Shown: positions 34,945 through 47,048, counted from the first letter of the stretch. The stretch is 64,000 nt of DNA from Bradysia coprophila (GCF_014529535.1 NW_023503941.1:5443214-5507213), one strand, 5' to 3'. The notes: generated by a model not told the origin, from the sequence alone. Numbers and translations are program-made.

Positions 34945-35764
34945 CAAAAGCACCGTAACTTCATTAATAAAGAACATTAAACTGTCGACTAGAAATTCAC
35001 ATTAAAACAAATGCGCTGAAGCTTATACGATGTTTTGGGTTACTTATATGCATTTACCGTTGGGACACTATACAGCAAGTAGTTTTCATAATTCGTCACT
35101 ACTCTTTATACTCGCGCTTTTATGGCGGTACTTGAACTTCTCCATTGTATAGCCGTGTGTCTACGAGTGTTGTATTTTGCTGTCGATTAGTTCCTTAGCG
35201 TTATCTATTGCCAATTGAAAAATGATTACGAAGAATGTAATTTCTTAATTGCTAAAATCAAGGTTGTTTCTGTTCTGCAAGTGAATTTGTATTATGGAAA
35301 ACAATGGATTTCCCCGAACACACATGCAGTACGAATGTTTCGGCAGTAAGTATTTGTCACTAAATAATACTGATTCGTCACACGGCGCGTGTGTGTAGTG
35401 ACTGATTCTTATTCTAGAAATGGTTCTCGCTAAAATGTTATTCATAATTTAATGGTTGGTTATCTACGCCCAACGGAACCAGATTATTTACATAGCAACG
35501 ACGCTGAAACTGGAGATAGAGGCTTGGGATCTCATTCAATTTTCAACGAGGAGATCACAGATCACTTTCAAATCAAGTCGAATCTTTCAGCGATTTTAGG
35601 GGCAGCTATCTCAAACATTTTAGTACGTTCTGCTGTGATTTCCGAGCAAAGTTTTAGTACAATTTTAGTTTCCGAAGAAAAATCAGAGAGTTGATAACAG
35701 AAGACATCCCGCCTCTCCGTTATGATCTATCTGGAAAAAATGGTCATTGAAGGAACCTCCTAAT
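34945..35764. other. Intergenic, nothing firm
   Basis: Contains the putative upstream region of the MgtA-like gene and a plus-strand frame at 35452-35694 that starts with ATG but has no recognisable domain. Confidence 0.35.
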
Positions 35765-35769
35765 ACTTA

Positions 35770-35910
35770 GTTTCCTCTTACCAACAAAGTACTCCGTGTG
35801 AGAGACAAAATTCAACTTTTTCAATTTTTTCTTTGTTTACTTGACAGTTCGCTCTCTCACGGCTCTCTCACGGAGTACTTTTTGTTGAGTGGAATGGACA
35901 CTTAATGAGA
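35770..35910. mobile_element. Hairpin MITE, AGTACTCCGTG family, copy 1
   Basis: Inverted arms CCAACAAAGTACTCCGTG and CACGGAGTACTTTTTGTTG around an AT-rich middle (CAATTTTTTCTTTGTTTAC). The same element occurs inverted at 61945-62076 downstream of the fibrinogen-related gene. The outer sequence is TTAGTTTCCTCTTACC on one side and the complement of TTAAGTGTCCATTCC on the other. Confidence 0.85.
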
Positions 35911-36037
35911 TCTTGCAGTTTGAATAGACGTGTTTGTATAAATCTACTACATTTTGTCATAAAATTACTTGTGTCGCCATCGCTCTGTTTTTTGTGAGCT
36001 AACTTCACTACTATGATAGGTGACATTTCTACCGTGT

Positions 36038-36480
36038 GATTATCGTCCAGAACGCGATAATATCGCGCAGAAGACAAAAATATGCAGTTCTGGGCAATAT
36101 TATCGTTCAGAGGTGATATTAGATCGATAAAGCGATAATTATCATCCAAAACGCGATAATATCACCCGATGGGCGATATTATTACACACAATATTCTGGA
36201 CGATATTATCATCTTCTGATGGGCGAAATTATCATTTTTGAGTTCAGCTAGAGTCAATTTTCCTTTCACAAAAACTTATAACTAAATATTAGTAGTACTA
36301 TTCGGCCAGAGCGATATTATCGGACACCCTTGGCGATAATATAACCCAGAAGATGATATCATCTCTTTCTGGGCGATAATGATTGCAATTTCGATCGATA
36401 ATATCATCTCTGAGCGAGCGACAATATCGTTCAGAAGTGCATATTGTCGTCTTCTGGGCGATATCGACCGGGATAATAAT
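36038..36480. repeat. Palindromic GATAATATCG repeat cluster
   Basis: The near-palindrome CGATAATATCG/CGATATTATC recurs many times with CAGAA and TGGGCG spacers, in both orientations, with an unrelated stretch at about 36238-36297. No other copies were noticed in the window. The minus-strand frames here (35868-36149, 36298-36483) are made of the repeat. Confidence 0.65.
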
Positions 36481-36599
36481 CAAGGATATTTACCAAAGTG
36501 AAGTTTTTAGCACTCACCAGAAATTAGAGCGCAAAGAATCGAGTACTGAAAATAATTGTGGCGCTTCCAACGGCCAATGGTGATTTCTTATGTGTGACG

Positions 36600-37650
36600 A
36601 CAAGAAGCTTGAAGCAAAAGAAACACCGTTCGAGATACGACTTCCTTACACGGTGAGATACTGTTTTAGGTTTTTTTTTTCGTTTATGAGTTATTTGGGG
36701 TGCTGAAGCAAAATTGATAGAGACTCTTCCTTCTTGTTAACATCGACGAAAGAAGTTGACAATTATTTGAGAAATCCTGTTACTGTTCGTTAGATGTTTC
36801 CGGTGACACACTTATGTGCTTACCTCGTGCCCGTCGAATTGTGTTTTCTCTATAGAATCAATTCTTTAACTTGCTAGAACTTTCTTTACTTTCCAAGACT
36901 CGCTTCGATCTCTAGCGCTGGTCTAGTTTTTTGTTTTCGTATTTTACCACTCACTAGTGTACACTCAGTCCCAAATGGTTTAACGAAGCAACGTGAGAAG
37001 GTCGTGCAGCGTTAAATCACACCATACACGTAATAAAGGTGACCTCACAGTCAGACAAAACGGAATGAAAACGGATGAGTGTGAGGCCACCTTAAGGAAG
37101 CGTTCATTTTTTCGGTAGCTCGTCCACTTAAAATTTAAATTCTAAAGCGCACTTACAGCGTCAATTAGGCATCTTGATGACTAAGTATTTCGTCGAATTA
37201 AATTTCAAGATTTTGCAATTGTCTCGTACTGTCAATACTGAAATTCGCCATCAACTTACAGAACAGACTTATTTATCGTCTCACCAATAAAAGGTTCGAT
37301 AATGTAATCTATCTGGTTGTCGATCTTTGTAAACACATTGTATCGTAGCATTGTTCTATAATCATAAATTTGCTATTACATTGCATGAACTTTATTGCTC
37401 TTTGCTAGTATAATACACTGCGACGCATACCGACATAATAGAATTTTGTGTAGATACGAAGAAAGTTCAACAAAAAAATTTTTGAACCATACCACTTATC
37501 AGTGTTGACTTTTACGTTGATATACGTGTTACGAAATCGAAATAAAAACGATTTCTGCAATTTCCGATTCAAGTTTCTGAGTGTGCACTTGTTGTCTGTT
37601 CCTAGTCATTTAAAAGAGTTCAGACATCCCACTCGCCTTTAAATTCCAAC
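36600..37650. other. Intergenic, nothing recognised
   Basis: Single-copy-looking AT-rich DNA. No gene, RNA gene or repeat could be supported. Confidence 0.4.
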
Positions 37651-37658
37651 ACTGAGAC

Positions 37659-38102
37659 CGAGGGGTAACTCACTTCTAGATTAAATGGATTAAATGGATT
37701 TAATGGATTAAATGGAATAAAAATTGGATTAAATGGATTATATAGGAAAAAAGTTCATTTTACCAAATACTGTAAAAGTCTTAAAAATTGTTGATTTTGA
37801 TCGAGCCACGTACTACAACTCATACTACAATGTTAAAAAGCGAAAAAATCCACTTTTAGGAGTTTTTGGTGTAAAGTGGATTAAATGGATTAAATAAATT
37901 TAATACCATTTTTCACAAAAAATTTTTTCCTATACCTCACGAGTACTTAAACGAGCTGGGGATCGTGCAAATCTATTTTTCGCAATTACTTTACAAATTT
38001 TTCAGGTCGGTAGCCTAATTATTTCGGTAAAACTAAATTTTTTTTTTTGATTAAATGGATTAAATGGATTTAATGGATTAAATGGAAGTGCGTCACCCCT
38101 CG
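37659..38102. mobile_element. DNA element with GGATTAAAT subterminal repeats and 8-bp target duplication
   Basis: Inverted ends CGAGGGGTAACTCACTTC and complement of CGAGGGGTGACGCACTTC. Exact 8-bp direct repeats ACTGAGAC flank it at 37651-37658 and 38103-38110. Both ends carry clustered GGATTAAAT 9-mers, a few more lie inside, and the rest is AT-rich. It has no transposase. An 8-bp duplication points to hAT or P-type mobilisation. Confidence 0.88.
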
Positions 38103-38221
38103 ACTGAGACGCAAAATCTTTGTGTCTGGTGAAACTTTTACGGTTTCGGTCCTTACGATGTATGTTTGGTCGGTGGAGGCTTGGTGTCTATCATTTCTGT
38201 TAAATATAAAAATATTGATCC

Positions 38222-38690
38222 CAATAAAAATCTCTTCGAGAAAAGTGTGACGCAGTCTTTGAAGTACAATTTCTAAAATGAATGATATCGCTAGAGTTGA
38301 CGCTTTCAGCTTCGTTACGCAAAAATTAAATTTTACACCCAATTTTAGTTCAAAAAACCAAAAAAAATTTGACTGGAAACAACCAAAATTTTACCAAAAA
38401 AATCTGCGTCGCATGTGGCAGATAAATTGCTGGTCTGTTGCTGAACATTTGCCACTTTGCGACGCAGATTTTTTTGGTAAAATTTTGGTTGTTTCCAGTC
38501 AAATTTTTTTTGGTAAAAATTATTTGGCAGATGATGAGAAAACCTAAGCCAGCTTGTTTGAACTAAAATTGGGTGTAAAATTTAATTTTTGCGTAACGAA
38601 GCTGAAAGCGTCAACTCTAGCGATATCATTCATTTTAGAAATTGTACTTCAAAGACTGCGTCACACTTTTCTCGAAGAGATTTTTATTGA
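38222..38690. mobile_element. Long-hairpin element, family H-related, copy 3
   Basis: Two arms of about 200 bp are inverted complements, including ATCTCTTCGAGAAAAGTGTG, GATATCGCTAGAGTTGACGC and TTACGCAAAAATTAAATTTT. The plan (GATATCGCT...TGACGC...TACGCAAAAA...TTTTACCAAAAAA) parallels the copies at 13553 and 18380, though the sequence is diverged. An AT-rich minisatellite again follows directly. Confidence 0.8.
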
Positions 38691-38754
38691 GATATCAGTC
38701 GTTTTAGAAGTTTTAGAACACTGCTTTTTATAACAGTTTATAACAGAAATTCGG

Positions 38755-39082
38755 AAATTTGGCGAAATTTGAAAATTTGAGGAAATTCGAAAATGTGACG
38801 AAATTCGAAAATTTGACGAAAATCGAAAATTTGACGAAAATCGAAAATTTGACGAAAATCGAAAATTTGACGAAAATCGACAATTTGTCGAAAATCGACA
38901 ATTTGACGAAAATCGAAAATTTGACGAAATTAGAAAATTTGACGAAAATCGAAAATTTGACGAAATTCGATTTGACGAAATTCGAAAATTTGACGAAATT
39001 CGAAAATTTGACGAAAATCGATTTGACGAAATTCCAAAATTTGACGAAATTCGAAAATTTGTCGAAAATCGATAATTTGACG
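38755..39082. repeat. 18-bp minisatellite
   Basis: About 17 copies of an 18-bp unit close to GACGAAAATCGAAAATTT with regular variants. Because 18 is a multiple of three it leaves long open frames on both strands (repeats of TKIENL on plus, FRISSN on minus), which should not be read as genes. Confidence 0.85.
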
Positions 39083-39360
39083 AAGAAAGTAATTCTCTAT
39101 CTGACACCATTCAAGAAATATCTCCAAAACCCCAAGTGACCCACCCATTTCCAACTTTCGACATTTTTCACATATGCCCCTCTGTTCTACTCGTAAAACT
39201 CTGAGACTTTGCCGAAGAAAGTAACTCTCTATCTGCCACCATTCAAGAAATATCTCCAAAACCCCAATTGACCCATTAATTTCCAATTTTTGACATTTTT
39301 CACATATGCCCCTTTGTTCTACTCGTAAAACTCTGAGACTTTGCCGAAGAAAGTAATTCT
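39081..39360. repeat. 132-bp direct repeat, two and a bit copies
   Basis: CGAAGAAAGTAA(T/C)TCTCTATC starts at 39081, 39213 and 39345, giving a period of 132 bp with about 90 percent identity by eye. Confidence 0.8.
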
Positions 39361-39693
39361 CTATCTCTCATAACCCAAAAAAATATTAGTCCTTTCATCC
39401 TACGCTCGAGTAGCTCAAAATTTGGTCACTCTAATCACTCTAGCTCAAACGAATCTGCCCCGATTTTTTTAATTTCGAATCGTGTTACGAATACCTTTCA
39501 TTTGATGGGTCGCACGCCTCTGTAGGTTTCAATACAGCTCAGCTACAGCCGAAAACGCGTTCCCGACCCTCGAAAACCACACTCAGAAACCACTTCGAGG
39601 CCAATAAAACAAAATTCTGGTTTTTCCTGGGGTAATGGCGTATCACATTTTCATTTTTATGCCCACCCTGAGACTCCTGCAAAATTTCATGGA

Positions 39694-39694
39694 G

Positions 39695-39750
<56 letters not shown>
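39694..39750. repeat. (GATA)n microsatellite
   Basis: About 14 uninterrupted GATA units. Confidence 0.95.
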
Positions 39751-39751
<1 letters not shown>

Positions 39752-39759
39752 TCGTTTTG

Positions 39760-40585
39760 CTCGTATTTGAAGCGAGAATATGATAGAATATGTTTTGTGG
39801 TGATATAAACCAAAGGGTAGAAACTGAAATGTTCGGCTATATATAGTTGCCGCGTCTCAAAAAAATTTCTTCGTTCTTTTTTTGGAAGTTAGACTGCGTC
39901 AAGTCCTCCGCTATCGCTCCTGACATGATGAATCAAGACATCGCTCATCTGAACCATAACGACACAAGATAGACATATTTCACACATATGTTGTTGTGTT
40001 AAATCGTCTTTGTTAGCATTAGCATTTAGTAATGAAAAGAACGATCTAAAATTGTATTTTCATTTTGTTTATGATTCGCCAGATGTACACACATGTAATA
40101 GTTATTTTTTACCGAGTGGAACATTAGTTATTTACGTATTTGTATCACTTCGTTCGGGCTACAACTCGCGAAATTGCCTAAAATATACCGTCCACAACAG
40201 ATACGTAAACTTTTCATGCTGAGGGCCTAATTTACAAGAAAAATTCCGTAATTTATGCCCAGGGCAGGAAAATCATTTTACAAGCTTGCAGGTTGTGTTT
40301 TGCACTAAAAACACAACATGCACGCATGGAAAACGTTGGGTTCAATGGTTAGGTTCACCTCTGGAAGAAATAGGAAATATCAACTCTAGCGAAATTGCGG
40401 TACTTGCTTCGCTCTCACCGCAAACAACGCTTTTGTTGGAACAATGGAAGGCCGTGTCAAACTTATTAAGTTAGTATTTCATTCGCGCATTATTTCCTTC
40501 ATTTTTTTTGACAAAAAAATTGGAGTTAGGAGGCATTGATCAATATGTGACACGAAGTTTCTAATTTTCTAATTTTTTTTTTTCA
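39760..40585 (+). other. Region upstream of the OTU gene
   Basis: Two plus-strand open segments (40010-40222 and 40286-40474) happen to share the reading frame of the OTU gene but are separated by stops and match no known domain. They may be decayed coding sequence or chance. No clear promoter was seen. Confidence 0.35.
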
Positions 40586-41281
40586 ATGTCGACGTCGTCG
40601 TCACACTCGAAATTCTTTCATGTACGTTTTGAGGGCACTAGGACAAATTTTGTAGCGTTGCAAATTTTGGAAAATGATGGGAACGGTGATTGCTTGTTCA
40701 TGTCAATTTTGCAATTTCTGAAGCACAATGGCGAAATGTACGAACCGATGACAAGTGTGACCGAATTGCGACACATAATCGTCAACTATATATCGCATTC
40801 ATCGAACTGGAATCGATTTGTCGATACGATTCAGTTTAATTTGGAACGCCAACTTCCGATTCTTGGAAAGGAAAACTACACCGAGGCCTTGACAAGCAAA
40901 GCTTATCGCAATTATATGACAGAACGATTTCAGTACGGTACGTTTGCTGAATTACAAGCCGCATCGGAGATATTCGATTTTGTTTACGTTGTATTCCGCA
41001 AAGAAGAACGTCGGTCGAAAGATGGAACGTATCAGACATGGTATAATTGTTACAGTAGCGACGATCACACGTTCAAATAGAAAATGTTTCTATTCTTTTC
41101 TGGAATGCCGTCGTCTGGACACTTTCAATTTATGCAGCCAATTTTGCCGACAAACAATTTTGTAGTTCCTCAGGGCAGCTACAAGACAAGTAACGAATAT
41201 TGCTCTTCGGACAATTCGTACAGCGTCATATCAGTGAAGCAAAGTCACCACCACCGGCGAATGCGTTTCGAAAATTTGTGA
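40586..41281 (+). CDS. OTU-family cysteine protease interrupted by an in-frame TAG
   Basis: ATG at 40586 opens an OTU (ovarian tumour) deubiquitinase-like domain. The Cys-containing motif NDGNGDCLFMSI has the nucleophile at about residue 36, and YGTFAELQAASEIF is the conserved central helix. The frame meets TAG at 41078-41080, then continues in the same frame as MFLFFSGMPSSGHFQFMQP, which is the conserved C-terminal strand with the catalytic histidine (SGHF). A functional domain therefore spans the stop. Either the gene has acquired a recent nonsense mutation, or the stop is read through. In the usual OTU motif Asp lies three residues before Cys; here that position is Asn. OTU proteases remove ubiquitin from proteins. 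There is no intron evidence in the body. Confidence 0.8.
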
Positions 41282-41384
41282 GTGCAATGTGAGATTAGCG
41301 TGTGAATTGGATATGTTCAAAACAAAATTGCCGGAGTAAAATCACACTTCATTCACAAGAATCAACGTTTTACTGTTTCGACTT

Positions 41385-41660
41385 TTAATTTTTGTACATT
41401 TCCCGCATCTCAAAAGTTTCCCCGTTTCCCGTTCGGATTTCTTGAGATTTGATCAATGAATCACACATCTTCAGAAGCCGTTTAACTTTGCTTGCGTTAT
41501 CACTGCAGTCGTAAGCCAAATCACCGCATCGCATTAAGCTTTTTTTTTGTATTCCAGTGAAATCTTTCACTTTTCCAATGAAATCCAAAAAAGATAAAAG
41601 CTTTCGAAAGCTATCTAAAGCACACACACAGTATGCAAACAGTGTTTTGGCTTTTAACAT
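41385..41660 (-). CDS. Small hypothetical protein, 91 aa
   Basis: ATG at 41660 (CAT on plus) opens 91 codons ending in TAA. The N-terminus is hydrophobic (MLKAKTLFAYCVCAL) and could be a signal peptide; the rest is helical and basic with four more cysteines. No family is recognised. It converges with the OTU gene, ending about 100 bp from it. Confidence 0.35.
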   Translation of the reverse strand: MLKAKTLFAYCVCALDSFRKLLSFLDFIGKVKDFTGIQKKSLMRCGDLAYDCSDNASKVKRLLKMCDSLIKSQEIRTGNGETFEMREMYKN

Positions 41661-41699
41661 GGCAGATCAGCTGCAAACGGAATTACTTCACACAAAATT

Positions 41700-43205
41700 C
41701 AAATTCTGAAGCGCACTTACGGCGTGAATAGTTTAAGTGCTTAATTCGTTCATTATACTAGTAAAAGCATGCATCCTCAAGTCTAGTATGATTCGGACTA
41801 TTAGTAAAATCTGCAATAGTACGTTACGGACCTACGAGGTACGTTTTATGGGAAAATGCACTTACTGTCCACAAACATGTAAAATGTGTTAAGTCATTGC
41901 TTGTAAATGCTTGTTTAGGCACGTGTGATTACTACACTCGCCTTCGGCTCTTTCCGCAAACCTCACACTTGCCTAAACAAATATTTACAAACAGTGACGC
42001 AACATACTATTACTGTGTATGCTAAGAGTGTATTGGTGTGACTTTCCCATCTCTATGCACGGGGGAGTACTTTTCGCAGGGCATGCACCAATACACTCTC
42101 AGCTATTACAGTAAAATATCGTTCATGATAGGTTTCTTCCATCGTACGGTAAAAACGAATTTTGACAGGCCGAAAACAACCGACCGTCATCCACAGAAGC
42201 AAACAAAACCGCAACTTAAACAAATTTGTTCGTTAAAACTTCAAATTGAGGTTGTGTTGGCTTCTCTGTGGATGACGATTGACATTTTGAACGGCCTAGG
42301 AAAAAACCTGTACCACAATACACACTCGATGTGTACTTTCGCTTGGGCTCCACGCGTGCCACGTACATATCTTGTGTGTGTTGGGTATCATGAGATATAC
42401 TATTACAGGCTAAGGTCCGGTAAGCACTTTCTCACAGTCAGAAACAGTGATGTAAAGTGCACTTTATCGCGCGCTGGCATGTAAAGACAATTTTATATTC
42501 ACTTTATCAAACAAACATGTTGCGACGACAAGTTCTCTGTCACATAAGAAATGGTTTCAATTTCGTGTTCCAGATATCGCTTGTACCCATACTGACTGTA
42601 ATTGATTCTTCAACATTTCGCCACGTTCAATGACTTTTTCCGAAATAAATTTCCATTTGGGTCAAGTCACTGTTGAACATTAATTTTCTGTCGCATTCAT
42701 TAATCTCTAGATGAATTAAAGATACGATTTTCAACCGAGTACGAATTTTAATGAAATCATGGCTTGACAAATACCATACTTCTTGCTTGCATTCGAAAAC
42801 ATTTTGTTTATGAGATTAATCAGATTCCGTTTGTCATATCTACCGATTGCATTTTCACAAAAATAAACTCGAGTAATTTCGTCGTATTTTGGTCGGCGGA
42901 TATTTTTATGAATGTAGCCAGGAAGACTGGAAGTTTTTAAAATTGGCAAACATTTCTTCATCATCACGTCTCCTCACGTCATATACAAATATTACCTTCG
43001 ACCTCCGATACTTGATTTACAATGTTCTATAGAATGTGATGATGAAAGAGAAGAAGATATTTTGACAAGTACAACAAGGCAAGTTAAAATTGATAAAAGA
43101 GTTCAATTGGGGTGAAATTAACACATTACAACGTCAACAGCGACAACAATTGCATTCTGGTATACTGAAGCAAAGCGAAGAGAATACAAGCATTCAGTGG
43201 GAACG
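41700..43205. other. Repeat fragments and hairpins between genes
   Basis: A block near 41850-41910 (GGGAAAATGCACTTAC, then CATGTAAAATGTG) repeats 34058-34110. Hairpins occur at 42025-42099 (AGAGTGTATTGGTG) and about 42180-42285 (CATCCACAGAAGC). A copy of the TTTGACAAGTAC repeat lies at 43036-43110. A minus-strand frame at 42967-42731 (ATG near 42964) has no recognised domain. Confidence 0.5.
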
Positions 43206-45413
43206 ATGGCTCGCATACGGTTTGTGCTATTGCAGTCGATTGTGATAAATTTGATTTTTTTTGCACCATTTTCCACATCCACTGAGTTTTCTGGTAATGT
43301 GAAACCTGTGCCTGAGTCAAACGAAATTGCATGTTCAATTCACGCCGTGAGTGCGCTTCAGAATTTGAATTTTAAGTGAACGATTGACCGAAAAATTAAC
43401 GAAAAAATATATTTCAATCAGAGAAATGATAACAGACGGCGCAGCGCTAACTGTTACCATTTCTATGATTTCAACGCTTTCATTGGGACGATTTAAAGCT
43501 GCGTTAGAAGGACCTTTTCACGTTCTTTTTTCAATTGTCAGCACTTACGGCGTGAATTGCGATAATTTGTCCTATCGACACTTGAGTGTAATGACATATG
43601 AATCTGACGAAGCCAAACTTATTTTGGGTACTAGACAATTTAGGCTCATCACATCGCCATGAAACATCCGAGAATGATGAACAGGGGAACAATATCGAGA
43701 TCAACAATAAAACCACCAACACACAAACCTCGACACAAACAACACCAACGAAAACGTTTGAGTCCATATATTACAATAGCGAAATAATGGTCAACAAAAC
43801 GTTATCGGATGAGTACTGGTCAGATGGCAAAAATTTCACAGTCAGCCAATTACTTTCAACATCAGTCCGCAGAGCTATCGTAAGTTTATTTTATTGCCTC
43901 ACCCCTGCGAAAGTTGACCATTAAATGCCATCAGTTTGCACCCTGCGAAACATTCGTTTTACATGTATTTCTTTGTGATAATCAACTTTCGGAAGGGGGA
44001 ACGCAATAAAACGGAATACATTAGATTTTGAAACGACTTTGAGATCCTCGTAAACTCGCTTATGAGTCTTTGAGCATCTTGCTTCGATAACTGTTTTTCG
44101 ACAAGTGTAGTTGTTTACTTCGCCGTCGACTCGGATATACAAACTCTACCGTTGTCGAAAAGACAGTTGACAGCTTTCGAAGTATGTGGCATCTAAAATA
44201 ACGACAAACTTTCACAGGAGGTACCGCTGACATTTGCCTTTCCATATTATGGCGATCCCTTGCATAATATAATAATTGCATCTGGGGGTTTCCTGTTTAC
44301 CGGAGGTAGAGCTCGCTCATCGTTAACAAGAATGCAGTACATTGCACCATTAATGATGAACTTCAACGCCAGTTTATCAAATGTCACAACCGTGAAGTAT
44401 TCTGACAATGGTCAGTTTGAATTGCTCCACTCTTGTTCAGAATAATCTTTTATGCTCGTTGTGTAGGAACTGCATTTACGGTCGTATGGGAAAAGATTCC
44501 GCTGCAGGAGAAAGCGAATAAAATATTGCGACTTTTCACATTTGGTGTGACTATTCACGAATCAGGCCATATAACATTTGCATACCGTGTCATACCAGTG
44601 CCATTAAATGAGAACTTAAGTAGTGTACTCAAAGTGGGTCTATCTGATGGTTATTCCTTCTATAAAAAAATGAAACCTTTAAGTAAGTATTTATTGGTTA
44701 CATCAGCAGTTACAATTTACAGCGCGCAGCCCTACGGGACATGTTACACAATTTTTCGAAACAGAAGTGACAGTCCGAAAAAGAAATGTCTACTTTCTCC
44801 CCTTTCAAAATAATAGGGAATAAAATGTCTATTTTCTCGCCCGGACTTTCATCAAACAAAACGTCAAAATGACATCATTTTCTCACGGTCTTTCTCAATG
44901 GAGAAAGTAAAATTAATCACACCGGACATAATGAAAAAAGGTTTATCTTAAGTTCTCCTCTTGCCATGACAAAATTGCGATGTGAGGAGAAAATAGACGT
45001 TTTCTCACTTGAACTGTCACTTTGTTTTAGATATTTCTTTCTTACGCGCTGACGAATATGATGTCGTTAAGTTTGATTGGGAATACATTCAAAACGAAAC
45101 GCTGATCTATAATTCGCCGCGACCAACTTGTTTACAACACACAAATTGCGAAGCATGCGTTCAACCAACCGAAAATATGTCACACGTAAATGAAAAGAGA
45201 AATGCAGTTCGTCTGAACAAATTCAAATAATATCATTACTTCCATTAGAGGCTTAAATGCTCATGGTGTCAAGCAGCGAAATGTTGCTCTAGCAGATCTG
45301 ATCGCAACAAAAAAGAATGGGATAACAATACTTGTCTAGGTGGCATTTCAGACGCAGAGTCCTGTCCAGCCCATAATGTAAGTCGCTTCAACGAGCATAC
45401 AGACATACTTTAA
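43206..45413 (+). CDS. Plexin-domain-containing (PLXDC/TEM7) protein, ectodomain only
   Basis: Six exons join in phase: 43206-43293, 43644-43879, 44218-44410, 44467-44682, 45031-45185 and 45249-45413, giving 350 residues. ATG at 43206 is used rather than an upstream GTG. Exon 1 is a signal peptide (MARIRFVLLQSIVINLIFFA). Exon 2 is a Thr/Asn-rich linker. Exons 3-5 give the nidogen-like region (FAFPYYGDPLHNIIIASGGF, MQYIAPLMMNFNASLSNVTT, GTAFTVVWEKIPLQEK, VLKVGLSDGYSF). Exons 5-6 carry the PSI cysteine cluster (PTCLQHTNCEACV, KCSWCQAAKC). PLXDC proteins are type I membrane receptors; here exon 6 reads through what looks like a donor (GTAAGT at 45378) to TAA at 45411, with AATAAA at 45415-45420, so no membrane helix is encoded. 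An alternative form splicing from 45377 to an unseen exon is possible, but no membrane exon was found downstream. Ligand binding outside the cell is inferred from the family. Confidence 0.88.
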
Positions 45414-45420
45414 AAATAAA

Positions 45421-46697
45421 TGCTGGAAGCAGAAAACTATTTAGTTACATACATGGAACAAGATTCTTTGTACTTTGATATTGAAATTGACAAAAATAAA
45501 AACTAGCCTGGCGAACGATATTCACTTTTAAATTTTTGGCGGACTTATGGAGTGAATTATAGTTATTTACTTATCGATTGATGGGGCCGAAAGAGTTACG
45601 ACAAAAGGTGAAAAATGTAAGCCCAAGGGCCGAAAGTGACAGAAAACACCTATAAAATAGTCATTTGTGTACCTGATTTGCACGATTGATTTTAGGCGAT
45701 TTCGCGGAAAGTGCCTAAAATCAATCGTCCAAAGCAGGTGCACATGTGAGTTTTCATGCAAAGGGCCGAAAACTCAAGAAAAAATCAAAAATGACCCTCA
45801 TTTTTGGCCCGAAGCATGAACAAAATATTTGCGTATGGTAACTGTGCAGTTCTTTTTGCAACACAGCTGAACATTAGTTTTCAGCATATCTGTATATTCT
45901 TCGTAAATGTTGAATGTTGAACGGAATGTCAGTTCTATGTACAGCTAAGATGTACTACTGCACTGTTAAGTTACCAAATGTACTTGTCGCGAATTTGTAC
46001 AGCAGATCAGTACATGATTTTTGACAGACCCAAAGTACTATTGAGATGTAAAATGTACAATAAAGCTGAACGAATGACAGTTTGAATGTAACTCGTGGTA
46101 GCTGACCGAATGACAGTTTGAATAATTCAAATTGAATGTAGGTCGTGGAAACTTCCATAATATCAAGACTAAAAACTGCATGAAATTTCAAGACAATTCT
46201 AGATTTTTTCGTAATTCATAAATTCAGCGGTGAATAAAATAAATGAAATGGAATATGAAAGCTCATGATTTTTTTTAGTATAATCGATGGTAAAAGCGAC
46301 GGTAATAGCAGATTTTCTGATGCCTATACTCGCATCTTTTATCCTTCCGGATATCAATTTAAAGTATTTTATATTCCTTATACAATGGAATCTTTGATGA
46401 AATCAAATCAAATTTAATACTAACTATTTTCAGTTTCGGCAAAATTTCTATTAAAGTACGATAAATGTAGAAACCAGATTTTATGTAACGAAGACGCATT
46501 ATGTGTAACTGAAGTTTTATTAACGCACCGAGTTCTACATAAATAACTATTTTCGTAAACAAATTATAGATTTTTTCCAAGCAACAGTTTCGCCGAACAA
46601 AATGATCCAAGCACGAACCGACTATTATCATCAACTATAACTATCACCGACTACAGTCATCTATAGAGAAACATAACCTAAATATTTTTTCATGTTA
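45421..46697. other. Intergenic with dispersed repeats
   Basis: The block 45658-45822 is a copy of the repeat at 12197-12390. The block 45965-46010, with AATGTACTTGTCGCGAATTT and then GTACAG, recurs at about 51780-51810. A minus-strand frame at 46634-46359 has no recognised domain. No membrane exon for the plexin-domain gene was found here. Confidence 0.45.
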
Positions 46698-47048
46698 CAG
46701 GGAGCCCACTCAAAATTCGCCCTCCTTTTTAAGGTATAAAGGAGGATATTTCGATAATTTAAGGAGCATTTCAGGAGTTTTTAAATATGAGATTTTGGGT
46801 TAAATTTGATGAATTCGAAATTTTTTTGACTTTCCAAAGTCATGTTAAGGATATATGAAGTAGTTTTTTTGGTGTTTCTCAAAGAATATTTTTGGAAAAT
46901 ATTTTCCGAATTTTTCACAAATATTTTATCGAAGATTTTTCCAAAAAATGTTTACTCTAGATGAGATACCCAACGTACCCCTATGTTCACGCAGTTAGAT
47001 TTAAAAAAAAATTAGCCTAGTTTCTTACTTTTGTCTTTTTTTTGATTT

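Noticed and set aside
38661-39286. Long open frames on both strands (repeats of TKIENL and FRISSN)
   Set aside because: They are produced by an 18-bp minisatellite whose period is a multiple of three; no start, domain or signal.
43347-43352. GTGAGT donor at 43347 for the first plexin-domain exon
   Set aside because: Its phase does not fit the acceptor at 43643; the GTAATG at 43294 does.
43384-43662. Plus frame between the first two plexin-domain exons
   Set aside because: It falls in the 350-bp intron and does not join in phase; choosing the donor at 43294 gives a clean join instead.
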